A stretch of DNA of 11,483 nucleotides, from assembly GCA_900552155.1 (NCBI GenBank), contig URYU01000048.1:1-11483 (forward strand). Reading direction: 5' to 3'. Position numbers and translations under genes: made by a program. The DNA is from an uncultured Collinsella sp. (GTDB lineage: Bacteria; Actinomycetota; Coriobacteriia; Coriobacteriales; Coriobacteriaceae). Below the pieces are notes generated by a model. That model did no database searches, was not told where the DNA came from, and saw only the letters and a list, made by a program, of their open reading frames with translations. Every line of letters starts with the position of its first letter. Positions within the stretch are counted from its first letter, which is position 1. This document shows positions 5,505 to 11,483 of this stretch, in pieces.

Positions 5505-7271
5505 ATGGAGCAACTCATCGCCATCATCGAAAAGGGCCAGCCCTTTTTCAACGCGATCGCCCGCAACAAGTACCTCAAGGCGATCCGCGACGGCTTTATC
5601 TCCGTCATCCCCATCATCATCTTCTCGTCCATCTTCTGCCTGGTAGCCTCGGTCCCCAACATCTGGGGTTTCTACTGGCCCGATGACATCAACAACGCCC
5701 TGTGGAAGTGCTACAACTACTCCATGGGCATCCTGGCCATCGCCTGCGCCGCCACCACGGCCAAGCACTTCGCCGACGCTCAGAACCGCGATCTGCCCAA
5801 GATCAACCAGATCGCCTTTATCTCGTGCATGTGCGCGGCCATCATCGGCTTCTTGCTCCTTTCGAGCGACACCATCGCCACGGACGCCGCCAGCGGTTTC
5901 AACACCACCTACCTTGGTTCCAAAGGCCTGCTGACCGCTTTCATCGCTGCGTTTGTGACCGGCATCATCTACAAGTTCTTCATTAAGCGCAACATCACCG
6001 TCAAGATGCCCGAGCAGGTTCCGCCCAACATCTCGCAGACCTTTAAGGACATCATCCCCTTCTCCGTCTGCATCACCGTCTTTTGGGTTTTTGACATCGT
6101 CTTCCGCGCTGCTTTTGGCTTCTGCTTTGCCCAGGGTGTCATCCAGGTGTTCCAGCCCCTGTTCACCGCTGCCGATGGCTACATCGGCCTCGCTGTGATC
6201 TACGGCGCCATGAGCCTGTTCTGGTTCGTGGGCGTCCACGGCCCCTCGATCGTTGAGCCCGCCATCGCCGCCGCTCTCGTTGCCAACATGACCGACAACC
6301 TGGCTGCGTTCCAGGCCGGCCAGCACGCTTCCGCTGTCCTGACCCAGGGTGCCCAGTACTTCGTCGTCTGCATGGGCGGCACCGGCGCCACGCTCGTCCT
6401 GGTCTTTATGTTCTGCTTCCTGGCCAAGTCTCAGGAGATGCGCGCCGTCGGTAAGGCCGCCATCGTCCCCGTCTGCTTTGCCGTCAACGAGCCGCTGCTG
6501 TTCGCCGCACCCATCGTGCTCAACCCCGTCTTCTTTGTCCCGTTTGTCTTTGCCCCAATCGCCAACATCTGGATCCTCAAGATCTTTATCGACTTCTTGG
6601 GCATGAACGGCTTTATGTACACCCTGCCTTGGACCGTCCCCGGCCCCATCGGCACCATCATGGGCCTGGGCTTCCAGCCGCTCGCCTTTGTGATGCTCGC
6701 CCTTATCCTGGTCGTCGACTTCGTTCTGTACTATCCGTTCTTCCGTGCCTATGACGCCCAGAAGTGCGCCGAGGAGGCCGAGATCTCCCAGGAGGAGCTC
6801 GCCGCCAAGAACGCCGAGAAGGCCGCCAAGCTCAACGACGCCTTCCAGGGCAAGGCTGACGCCAAGAGCGTTGCCGCCGGCGCTGCTGCCGAGGCCGTGA
6901 AGGCCGACTCCCCCGCCGCTGTCGCCACTGAGGCAACGACCGCCAGCGACCTCAACGGCAAGCGCGTACTCGTGCTCTGCCAGGGTGGCGGAACCTCGGG
7001 CCTGCTCGCCAACGCGCTGGCCAAGGCCGCCAAGGAGCGCGGCATCAATCTTGAGACCGCTGCCGAGGCATATGGCAACCACGTGGACATGCTCCCCGAC
7101 TTTGATCTGGTCGTCCTGGCCCCGCAGGCTGCCAGCTACTTGGTCGACCTGCAGAAGGACTGCGAGCGCGTGGGCAACAAGTGCGTCGCCTGCCGTGGCA
7201 AGCAGTACATCGAGCTCTCCCAGAACGGCGACAAGTCTCTCGCCTTCGTGAGTGAACAGCATTCGAAGTAA
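5505..7271 (+). CDS. lacE: LacE, PTS lactose-specific IICB permease
   Basis: Membrane transporter that imports lactose and phosphorylates it on its galactose moiety. 588 aa, close to the family length of about 570. The N-terminal IIC domain (about 1-425) is strongly hydrophobic with many membrane segments; it carries WFVGVHGPSIVEPAIAA with His245 and the NEPLLFAAPIVLNP loop with Glu329, residues that correspond to substrate-site His and Glu in the related chitobiose permease. An Ala/Glu/Lys-rich linker at roughly 425-480 leads to the IIB domain (about 481-588), whose phospho-Cys is Cys492 in VLVLCQGGGTSGLLANAL. The start has AGGAG 8 bp upstream. It is first in lacE-lacG and divergent from lacI1. 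Phosphate must come from LacF, encoded 1.6 kb away on the other strand. Confidence 0.97.
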   Translation: MEQLIAIIEKGQPFFNAIARNKYLKAIRDGFISVIPIIIFSSIFCLVASVPNIWGFYWPDDINNALWKCYNYSMGILAIACAATTAKHFADAQNRDLPKINQIAFISCMCAAIIGFLLLSSDTIATDAASGFNTTYLGSKGLLTAFIAAFVTGIIYKFFIKRNITVKMPEQVPPNISQTFKDIIPFSVCITVFWVFDIVFRAAFGFCFAQGVIQVFQPLFTAADGYIGLAVIYGAMSLFWFVGVHGPSIVEPAIAAALVANMTDNLAAFQAGQHASAVLTQGAQYFVVCMGGTGATLVLVFMFCFLAKSQEMRAVGKAAIVPVCFAVNEPLLFAAPIVLNPVFFVPFVFAPIANIWILKIFIDFLGMNGFMYTLPWTVPGPIGTIMGLGFQPLAFVMLALILVVDFVLYYPFFRAYDAQKCAEEAEISQEELAAKNAEKAAKLNDAFQGKADAKSVAAGAAAEAVKADSPAAVATEATTASDLNGKRVLVLCQGGGTSGLLANALAKAAKERGINLETAAEAYGNHVDMLPDFDLVVLAPQAASYLVDLQKDCERVGNKCVACRGKQYIELSQNGDKSLAFVSEQHSK

Positions 7272-7280
7272 GTAACGCTT

Positions 7281-7314
7281 AGGGCCAGCCGACCATCCAA
7301 GCCCGGCTGGCCCT
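7281..7314 (+). terminator. Hairpin between lacE and lacG, partial terminator or mRNA stabiliser
   Basis: Perfect 11-bp stem AGGGCCAGCCG / CGGCTGGCCCT (7281-7291, 7304-7314) with a 12-base loop, then TCGATTTAG. It occupies most of the 66-bp gap. The T tail is poor, so termination should be incomplete; it could lower lacG relative to lacE or protect the lacE 3' end. Confidence 0.6.
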
Positions 7315-7337
7315 TCGATTTAGACGATTGGATCATC

Positions 7338-8777
7338 ATGTCCGTTAACCCCGCTAGCGTCACCAACCCGCCTGCGCAGTGTCCCGAGGGCTTTGTCTTT
7401 GGCGGCGCCACTGCTGCTTACCAGGTAGAGGGCGAGACCCGCACCCACGGTAAGGGCAAAGTCGCCTGGGACGACTTCTTGGAGGCCCAGGGGCGCTTTT
7501 CCCCCGATCCCGCTTCGGACTTCTACAACCAGTACCCCGTCGATCTGGAGCTGTGCGAGGAGTTCGGCATCAACGGCATTCGCCTCTCCATTGCCTGGAG
7601 CCGCATCTTCCCCAACGGCACCGGCGAGATCAACCCCGAGGGCGTGCAGTTCTACCACGATCTCTTCGCCGAGTGCCACAAGCACCACGTTGAGCCGTTT
7701 GTCACGCTGCATCACTTCGACACGCCGCTTGCCCTCTTTGAGAAGGGCGACTTCCTCAACCGCGAGACCATCGACGCCTTTGTGGACTTTGCCACCTTCT
7801 GCTTTAAGGAGTACGCCGACCAGGTGACCTACTGGTTCACCTTTAACGAGATCTGGGCCGACGCCTCCAACACCTACATCGAGGGCACCTTCCCCGGTGG
7901 CGTCAAGGCGCATCTGGCCGAGGCTTTCCAGTGCGAGCACAACATGATGCTCGCCCACGCCAAGGCAGTACTGGCCTTCCACAACGGCGGTTTTAAGGGC
8001 AAGATCGGCGTCATTCAGTCGTTGGAGTTTAAGTATCCGCTCAACGAGAACGACCCCGCCGACATCAAAGCCGCCAACAACGAGCACGTGCTGCAGAACC
8101 AGTTTCTGCTCGACGCCACCTTCCGCGGCGACTATGCCCCCGACACCCTCGAGTGCGCCAACCGCCTGGCTGCCGTCTCGGGCGGCACCATCGAGATCCT
8201 GGACGAGGATCTGGAAATCATGCGCGAGGCCGCGCTCTACAACGACTACCTGGGCGTTAACAACTACCAGTGCCGTTTTTTGAAGGCTTACGATGGCGAG
8301 AACGACCTGCACCACAACGGTACGGGCGAGAAGGGCACCGGCCGCTGGCGCGTCAAGGGCATTGGCGAGCATGTGAACAAGCCTGGTATCCCCACCACCG
8401 ACTGGGACTGGATCATCTATCCCGAGGGCCTGTTCGATCTGCTCGTCTACATTAAGCAGCGCTACCCCAACTACAAGCAGATCTTCATCACCGAGAACGG
8501 CATGGGCTACAAGGACCCCTACAAGGACGGTTTTGTGGACGACCAGCCGCGCATCGACTACATCGAGCAGCACCTGCGCTGGTTGCTCAAGGCCATGGAG
8601 GTGGGTGTCAACGTGGGCGGCTACTTCCTGTGGAGCCTGCAGGATCAGTTCTCCTGGACCAATGGCTACAACAAGCGCTATGGCTTCTTCTACGTTGACT
8701 TTGAAACCCAGAAGCGCACGCCCAAGGCAAGCGCATACTGGTATAAGCACGTGGCGCAGACCCGTCGTCTGGACTAG
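7338..8777 (+). CDS. lacG: LacG, 6-phospho-beta-galactosidase (GH1)
   Basis: Cytoplasmic GH1 enzyme hydrolysing lactose-6'-phosphate to galactose-6-phosphate and glucose. 479 aa, normal for GH1. It matches LacG closely: GFVFGGATAAYQVEG at the start, PASDFYNQYPVDLEL, NGIRLSIAWSRIFPNG, VEPFVTLHHFDTP. The acid/base is Glu171 in TFNEI and the nucleophile Glu386 in ITENG. The phosphate-binding set is present as Ser439, Lys446 and Tyr448 in FSWTNGYNKRYG, and the Trp after Ser439 is the residue that favours galacto- over gluco-substrates in LacG. The ribosome site is weak. It is second in lacE-lacG, 66 bp downstream of lacE across a hairpin, and ends before a strong terminator. Its product feeds LacAB. 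It is paralogous to the GH1 gene at the right edge. Confidence 0.96.
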   Translation: MSVNPASVTNPPAQCPEGFVFGGATAAYQVEGETRTHGKGKVAWDDFLEAQGRFSPDPASDFYNQYPVDLELCEEFGINGIRLSIAWSRIFPNGTGEINPEGVQFYHDLFAECHKHHVEPFVTLHHFDTPLALFEKGDFLNRETIDAFVDFATFCFKEYADQVTYWFTFNEIWADASNTYIEGTFPGGVKAHLAEAFQCEHNMMLAHAKAVLAFHNGGFKGKIGVIQSLEFKYPLNENDPADIKAANNEHVLQNQFLLDATFRGDYAPDTLECANRLAAVSGGTIEILDEDLEIMREAALYNDYLGVNNYQCRFLKAYDGENDLHHNGTGEKGTGRWRVKGIGEHVNKPGIPTTDWDWIIYPEGLFDLLVYIKQRYPNYKQIFITENGMGYKDPYKDGFVDDQPRIDYIEQHLRWLLKAMEVGVNVGGYFLWSLQDQFSWTNGYNKRYGFFYVDFETQKRTPKASAYWYKHVAQTRRLD

Positions 8778-8839
8778 CGGCTTGCGACGAGCGGTTGGCG
8801 GAGTTGCACCGCCCACATAACCTGTCCCCATTTCTCAGC

Positions 8840-8881
8840 CGGGGGCGGCACGTCACACGGCGAGCCGCCCCCGACCTTTTT
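8840..8881 (+). terminator. Intrinsic terminator of the lacE-lacG operon
   Basis: Stem CGGGGGCGGC (8840-8849) and GCCGCCCCCG (8864-8873), 10 bp all GC, with a 14-base loop, then ACC and five T. It lies 62 bp past the lacG stop. Confidence 0.9.
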
Positions 8882-8897
8882 GTTCAGGTCGGAAGCC

Positions 8898-8962
8898 GTT
8901 CGTCTCAATCTGTAACATCTAGCTGAGTTTTTTGGTCCTAGCTGTTACAGATTGAGACGAAC
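8898..8962. repeat. Perfect 20-bp inverted repeat (palindrome copy 1)
   Basis: GTTCGTCTCAATCTGTAACA (8898-8917) and TGTTACAGATTGAGACGAAC (8943-8962) are exact complements around 25 bases; after one mismatch a further CTAG pairs. It is in the convergent gap between lacG and lacI2, just after the lacG terminator. There is no T tail on either strand. Arm sequence recurs in copy 2 nearby, so this looks like a repeated element. Confidence 0.7.
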
Positions 8963-8985
8963 AGGATTGCTCTTTCCGAAGAATC

Positions 8986-9042
8986 TAAATCTGTAACACG
9001 TAGCCCGCTTTTGACCGTCTACTTGTTACAAATCGAGACAAA
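8986..9042. repeat. Diverged second palindrome (copy 2)
   Basis: Left arm AAATCTGTAACACGTAG (8987-9003) pairs imperfectly with CTACTTGTTACAAATCGAGAC (right arm, 9020-9040). The right arm TGTTACAAATCGAGACAAAC differs from the copy-1 right arm at three positions. The left arm has lost its outer GTCTC part. With copy 1 it makes a tandem pair about 78 bp apart, ending a few bases from the lacI2 stop. Confidence 0.55.
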
Positions 9043-9053
9043 CGGAGTAGGAC

Positions 9054-10091
9054 CTAACCCCGTATGTCCCTAACAGTCGAGCGTTCGACCAGCGTACTCG
9101 GCACATGAATCGCCTCGATAGACGAGCTCTCTCCAATCGCCGCCTCAAACGCAAGCTTACCGACACCGCGCAAATCAAATCGCAGCGTCGTCAGCCGATT
9201 GTGAGGAACAAGTCCCTCGAGTGCGTCGTCGATACCAACCACGCTCACGTCGTCGGGCACGGACAGGCCCGCGTTCTCGAGCGCGGCGATAACGCCCAGC
9301 GCCATCTGGTCATTTGCCGCAAGCACGGCAGTCGGCGCCTGCGACCCGCCGGCAAGCACCTCGGCCGCAATCCGCTCGCCCATGGCGTACCCACTGTCCG
9401 CACTCCAATCGCCACGCAGCATCGGAGCGGCATCGACATGAGCACGACCCAGCGTATCGCGCCAACCGGCCTCACGAAAACGCGAGGAAATCGAGTTTTC
9501 CGGACCCGCCACAAACCGCATATTCGAGTGACCATGTTCCAGCAGATAATTGGTCAACAGCTCGCACGAACCATACTGGTCGGAGTCGATCGTCGTGCAG
9601 CGCGGATGCGCATACATGGACAGGATGACCGTTCGCACTCCCGGCTGGGGAACAAACTCCTCAAAATCGGGAGCCATGCGGTTCATGTTGAGAATCATGC
9701 CGTCGACGGGTCGCTCGACCATGCGGCGCGAGGCATCGGCAAGTGTATAGGGCTTGTCGCCGCCCATCTCGATCATAGTGACGGCAAAATCGTGCTCGCG
9801 CGCCGCTTGCATGATACCCTCGAGCGTCGCCAGGTTACCGACACGTGTGATGTTGTACATGCACAGGCCAATAGAACGATACGACCCGCCGCGCAACGCC
9901 GCTCCAGCAAAATTGGGACGAAAGCCCAGCTCTTCCATGGCGGCCAGCACACGCTTGCGCGTCTTTTCCGTCACGTTGGGCATACCGTTGACCACGCGAG
10001 ACACAGTCTGGCGGCTCACGCCAGCGAGCGCCGCAACCTCTGCCGCGCTCGCCGAATGACCATTCCTTGTCTGCTGAGCCATGCCTTCCAC
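9054..10091 (-). CDS. LacI-family repressor of module 2 (LacI2)
   Basis: About 345 aa. HTH reads AAEVAALAGVSRQTVSRVVNG, hinge LGFRPNFAGAALRGG, then an effector domain with AANDQMALG and VSVVGIDDAL. It shares many blocks with the module-1 regulator (RPNFAG, YNIT.VGNL / FNITG.GNL, KPYTL.DASRRM, RPVDGM...MNRM, TTIDSDQ), so the two are paralogues, but the first recognition-helix residue is Arg rather than Glu. It is divergent from the second GH1 gene, and three operator copies ending in GCTCAT lie between or just upstream. Start choice is unsure: GTG at 10091 has AGCAGG 5 bp upstream; ATG at 10082 has its GGAAGG only 1 bp away; ATG at 10139 has no ribosome site and would add an atypical lead of about 35 residues before the HTH. 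Confidence 0.93.
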   Translation of the reverse strand: MEGMAQQTRNGHSASAAEVAALAGVSRQTVSRVVNGMPNVTEKTRKRVLAAMEELGFRPNFAGAALRGGSYRSIGLCMYNITRVGNLATLEGIMQAAREHDFAVTMIEMGGDKPYTLADASRRMVERPVDGMILNMNRMAPDFEEFVPQPGVRTVILSMYAHPRCTTIDSDQYGSCELLTNYLLEHGHSNMRFVAGPENSISSRFREAGWRDTLGRAHVDAAPMLRGDWSADSGYAMGERIAAEVLAGGSQAPTAVLAANDQMALGVIAALENAGLSVPDDVSVVGIDDALEGLVPHNRLTTLRFDLRGVGKLAFEAAIGESSSIEAIHVPSTLVERSTVRDIRG

Positions 10092-10142
10092 GCTAACCTG
10101 CTTCCCAACTATTCCCCGCGCCCATGGCGCATCGTACATACA

Positions 10143-10158
10143 TTGATAACGTGCTCAT
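10143..10158. promoter_or_regulatory. LacI2 operator E, autoregulatory
   Basis: TTGATAACGTGCTCAT, 14 of 16 identical to site C at 10275-10290, including the whole ACGTGCTCAT arm. It lies about 50 bp upstream of the preferred lacI2 start and 132 bp from site C by centre, so it could serve autorepression and looping. Confidence 0.55.
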
Positions 10159-10213
10159 GATACCCGAGCCATATACCACAACATGAAAACTTCTGTCAAT
10201 CAAAACCGCTTAC

Positions 10214-10233
10214 CGAACAAATACAACCGTTCG
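10214..10233. promoter_or_regulatory. GAAC/GTTC inverted half-sites upstream of the second GH1 gene
   Basis: CGAACA (10214-10219) and CGTTCG (10228-10233) form a near-perfect 6-8-6 inverted repeat. GAACAAATAC is shared with 2156-2165 in the lacA promoter region. It may bind the regulator proposed for lacA and lacF. Evidence is thin. Confidence 0.3.
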
Positions 10234-10274
10234 CGGCTGTTTGAGGTTGTTTTGTTTCTATACATCCCAGCCGG

Positions 10275-10312
10275 ATGTTAACGTGCTCATTGTCAAATGT
10301 TCACGTGCTCAT
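10275..10312. promoter_or_regulatory. Tandem LacI2 operators C and D
   Basis: ATGTTAACGTGCTCAT (10275-10290) and ATGTTCACGTGCTCAT (10297-10312) are direct copies with one difference, starts 22 bp apart (about two helical turns), so two dimers could sit on the same helix face. They lie about 120-160 bp upstream of the second GH1 gene. The AT-rich stretch right after (10313-10350) is the likely promoter, though no clean -35/-10 pair was found. Confidence 0.65.
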
Positions 10313-10432
10313 TTTGGTTCTAATCATTTTAAGATAGTGTTTATCGGGCTTTTTCACCGCTGAACGCTAACCAGGGAGCCTCCTGAGCGCAAACGCACAA
10401 TATCGAACAGCGAGACGAGAGGGTGTATGCAT

Positions 10433-11483
10433 ATGTCTTTGCTAAACCGCGTACAGCAGCTGCCGAAGGGCTTTGTTTGGGGCGCCGCAACCGCCGCGTA
10501 CCAAACGGAAGGTTCCACGAAGGTGGCAGGCAAGGGTAAGACCATGTGGGACGATTACCTTGTCGCCCAGGGTCGCTTTTTGCCCGACCCGGCCAGTGAT
10601 TTCTACAACCGCTACGAGGAGGATATCCGCCTTTCTGCTGAGCATGGACTCAACGCCATTCGTGTGTCCATCGCCTGGACCCGCATCTTCCCCAACGGCG
10701 ACGATGCCGAACCCCTCGCCGAGGGCGTTAAGCACTACCACGAGCTGTTCGCCTGCTGCAAAAAGTATGGCGTCGAGCCCTATGTGTCCCTGCATCACTT
10801 TGACTCCCCCGCCGCCCTGTTCAACCAGGGCGACTGGCTCAACCGCAAGACCGTCGACGCCTATGTGCGCTATGCCGAGTTCTGCTTCCGCGAGTTCCGC
10901 GAGGTCAAGAATTGGTTCACCATCAACGAGCTCATCAGCCTCTCGCACTCCCAATACATCCAAGGCAACTTCCCGCCCAACCATCACTTTGATGTGACGA
11001 GCGGCATCCAGAGCCAGCACAACGAGCTCGTTGCCCACGCCCGCGCCGTCAACCTGTATAAGGATCTTGACGAGACCGAGCACCTGGGCGGCCGCATTGG
11101 CATGGTCAACGTCCTGACGCCGGCATATCCTGCCACCGACTCGCCCGCCGACCAGCACGCCGCCGACCTGTACAACGCCTTCTACACCGACTTCATCATG
11201 GACGGCGCCTTCCTGGGCCACTACTCCGCGCGCACCCTCTCACTCATCAACGAGATTCTGCGTGCCAACAACGCCACACTTACGGTTGAGGACAGCGACA
11301 TGGAGGAGCTCGCCAAGGCGGCGCCCCGCAACGATATGTTCGGCCTCAACTACTATCAGTCGGCGTTTATCGCCGCCTACGATGGCGAGTCAACCAACAG
11401 CTTTAACGGCACCGGAGACAAGGGCACCTCGTGCTTTAAGTTTAAGGGCGTCGGGCAGCAGGTCGATATGCCGGGTATCCCCA
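10433..11483 (+). CDS. Second LacG-like GH1 6-phospho-glycosidase, truncated by window edge
   Basis: GH1 enzyme, 350 codons visible of an expected 470 or so. It aligns along its length with LacG of module 1: GFVWGAATAAYQTEGS, PASDFYNRYEEDIRL, NAIRVSIAWTRIFPNG, VEPYVSLHHFDSP, FGLNYYQSAF, GVGQQVDMPGIP. The acid/base is Glu166 in TINEL. The nucleophile ENG motif and the phosphate-binding Ser/Lys/Tyr loop lie outside, so galacto- versus gluco-specificity cannot be read; 6-phospho-beta-galactosidase is likeliest by similarity to LacG. Two in-frame ATGs (10427, 10433) follow GAGGG; I chose the second for spacing. It is divergent from LacI2 and behind its operators. A PTS gene may follow beyond the edge. 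Confidence 0.92.
   Translation, partial: MSLLNRVQQLPKGFVWGAATAAYQTEGSTKVAGKGKTMWDDYLVAQGRFLPDPASDFYNRYEEDIRLSAEHGLNAIRVSIAWTRIFPNGDDAEPLAEGVKHYHELFACCKKYGVEPYVSLHHFDSPAALFNQGDWLNRKTVDAYVRYAEFCFREFREVKNWFTINELISLSHSQYIQGNFPPNHHFDVTSGIQSQHNELVAHARAVNLYKDLDETEHLGGRIGMVNVLTPAYPATDSPADQHAADLYNAFYTDFIMDGAFLGHYSARTLSLINEILRANNATLTVEDSDMEELAKAAPRNDMFGLNYYQSAFIAAYDGESTNSFNGTGDKGTSCFKFKGVGQQVDMPGIP

Noticed and set aside
5436..7262. 608-codon open frame antisense to lacE
   Set aside because: It is a product of GC-rich codon bias: composition is Gly/Asp/Val-rich with no domain, no ribosome site, and it exactly mirrors a well-supported PTS gene.
7320..8831. 503-codon open frame antisense to lacG
   Set aside because: Same artefact; low-complexity Val/Gly/Leu-rich product opposite a GH1 gene with all catalytic motifs.
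8898..9042. Palindromes as the lacI2 terminator
   Set aside because: No T run follows the stem on the minus strand; the arm homology points to a repeat family instead.
9105..10160. 351-codon plus-strand open frame opposite lacI2
   Set aside because: Arg/His-rich shadow of a clear LacI-family gene.

Overview
The window is a lactose / galactose-6-phosphate utilisation locus, rearranged relative to the compact lac operons of Firmicutes. Coding DNA is GC-rich with strongly biased third positions, and promoter regions are AT-rich. The proteins resemble Lac proteins of staphylococci and lactococci, while the regulators are LacI-family. This fits a gut actinobacterium of the Coriobacteriia (Collinsella or a relative), but I infer that from memory of such sequences and no phylogenetic marker is present.

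Left part, minus strand: lacA and lacB (the two subunits of galactose-6-phosphate isomerase) lead into lacC (tagatose-6-phosphate kinase), which runs off the left edge. lacC carries an in-frame TAG exactly at the Lys codon of its GGKG motif, so this copy looks broken. lacD (tagatose-bisphosphate aldolase) would be expected beyond base 1. Upstream of lacA are a promoter region rich in GAAC/GTTC half-sites, a strong terminator, an unrecognised multi-pass membrane protein (minus), and a palindromic MITE/REP-like element. Then comes lacF (PTS lactose IIA, minus) as a separate unit with its own terminator and its own GAAC array.

Right part: two paralogous modules share one layout, a minus-strand LacI regulator divergent from a plus-strand sugar operon. 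Module 1 is lacI1 | lacE-lacG (PTS lactose IICB and 6-phospho-beta-galactosidase). Module 2 is lacI2 | a second lacG-like GH1 gene cut by the right edge. Each divergent promoter region holds three copies of a 16-bp LacI-type operator of form ATG-N3-ACG-N4-CAT (5 of 6 exact, one with a changed first base). The discriminating arm is TGCCAT at all three module-1 sites and GCTCAT at all three module-2 sites. The recognition helices differ at their first position (Glu in LacI1, Arg in LacI2). The convergent gap between the modules has a terminator and two related palindromes.

How it works together: LacE with LacF imports and phosphorylates lactose. LacG releases galactose-6-phosphate (and glucose). 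LacAB, LacC and LacD take galactose-6-phosphate through the tagatose-6-phosphate pathway to triose phosphates. The lacA and lacF promoters share a TGAACA-N4-CGAACA element that I did not find at lacEG, which suggests two regulatory layers: the linked LacI repressors, and a second regulator encoded elsewhere. If the lacC stop is real, the pathway would stall at tagatose-6-phosphate unless another kinase substitutes. No RNA genes, CRISPR arrays, transposases or origins were seen.
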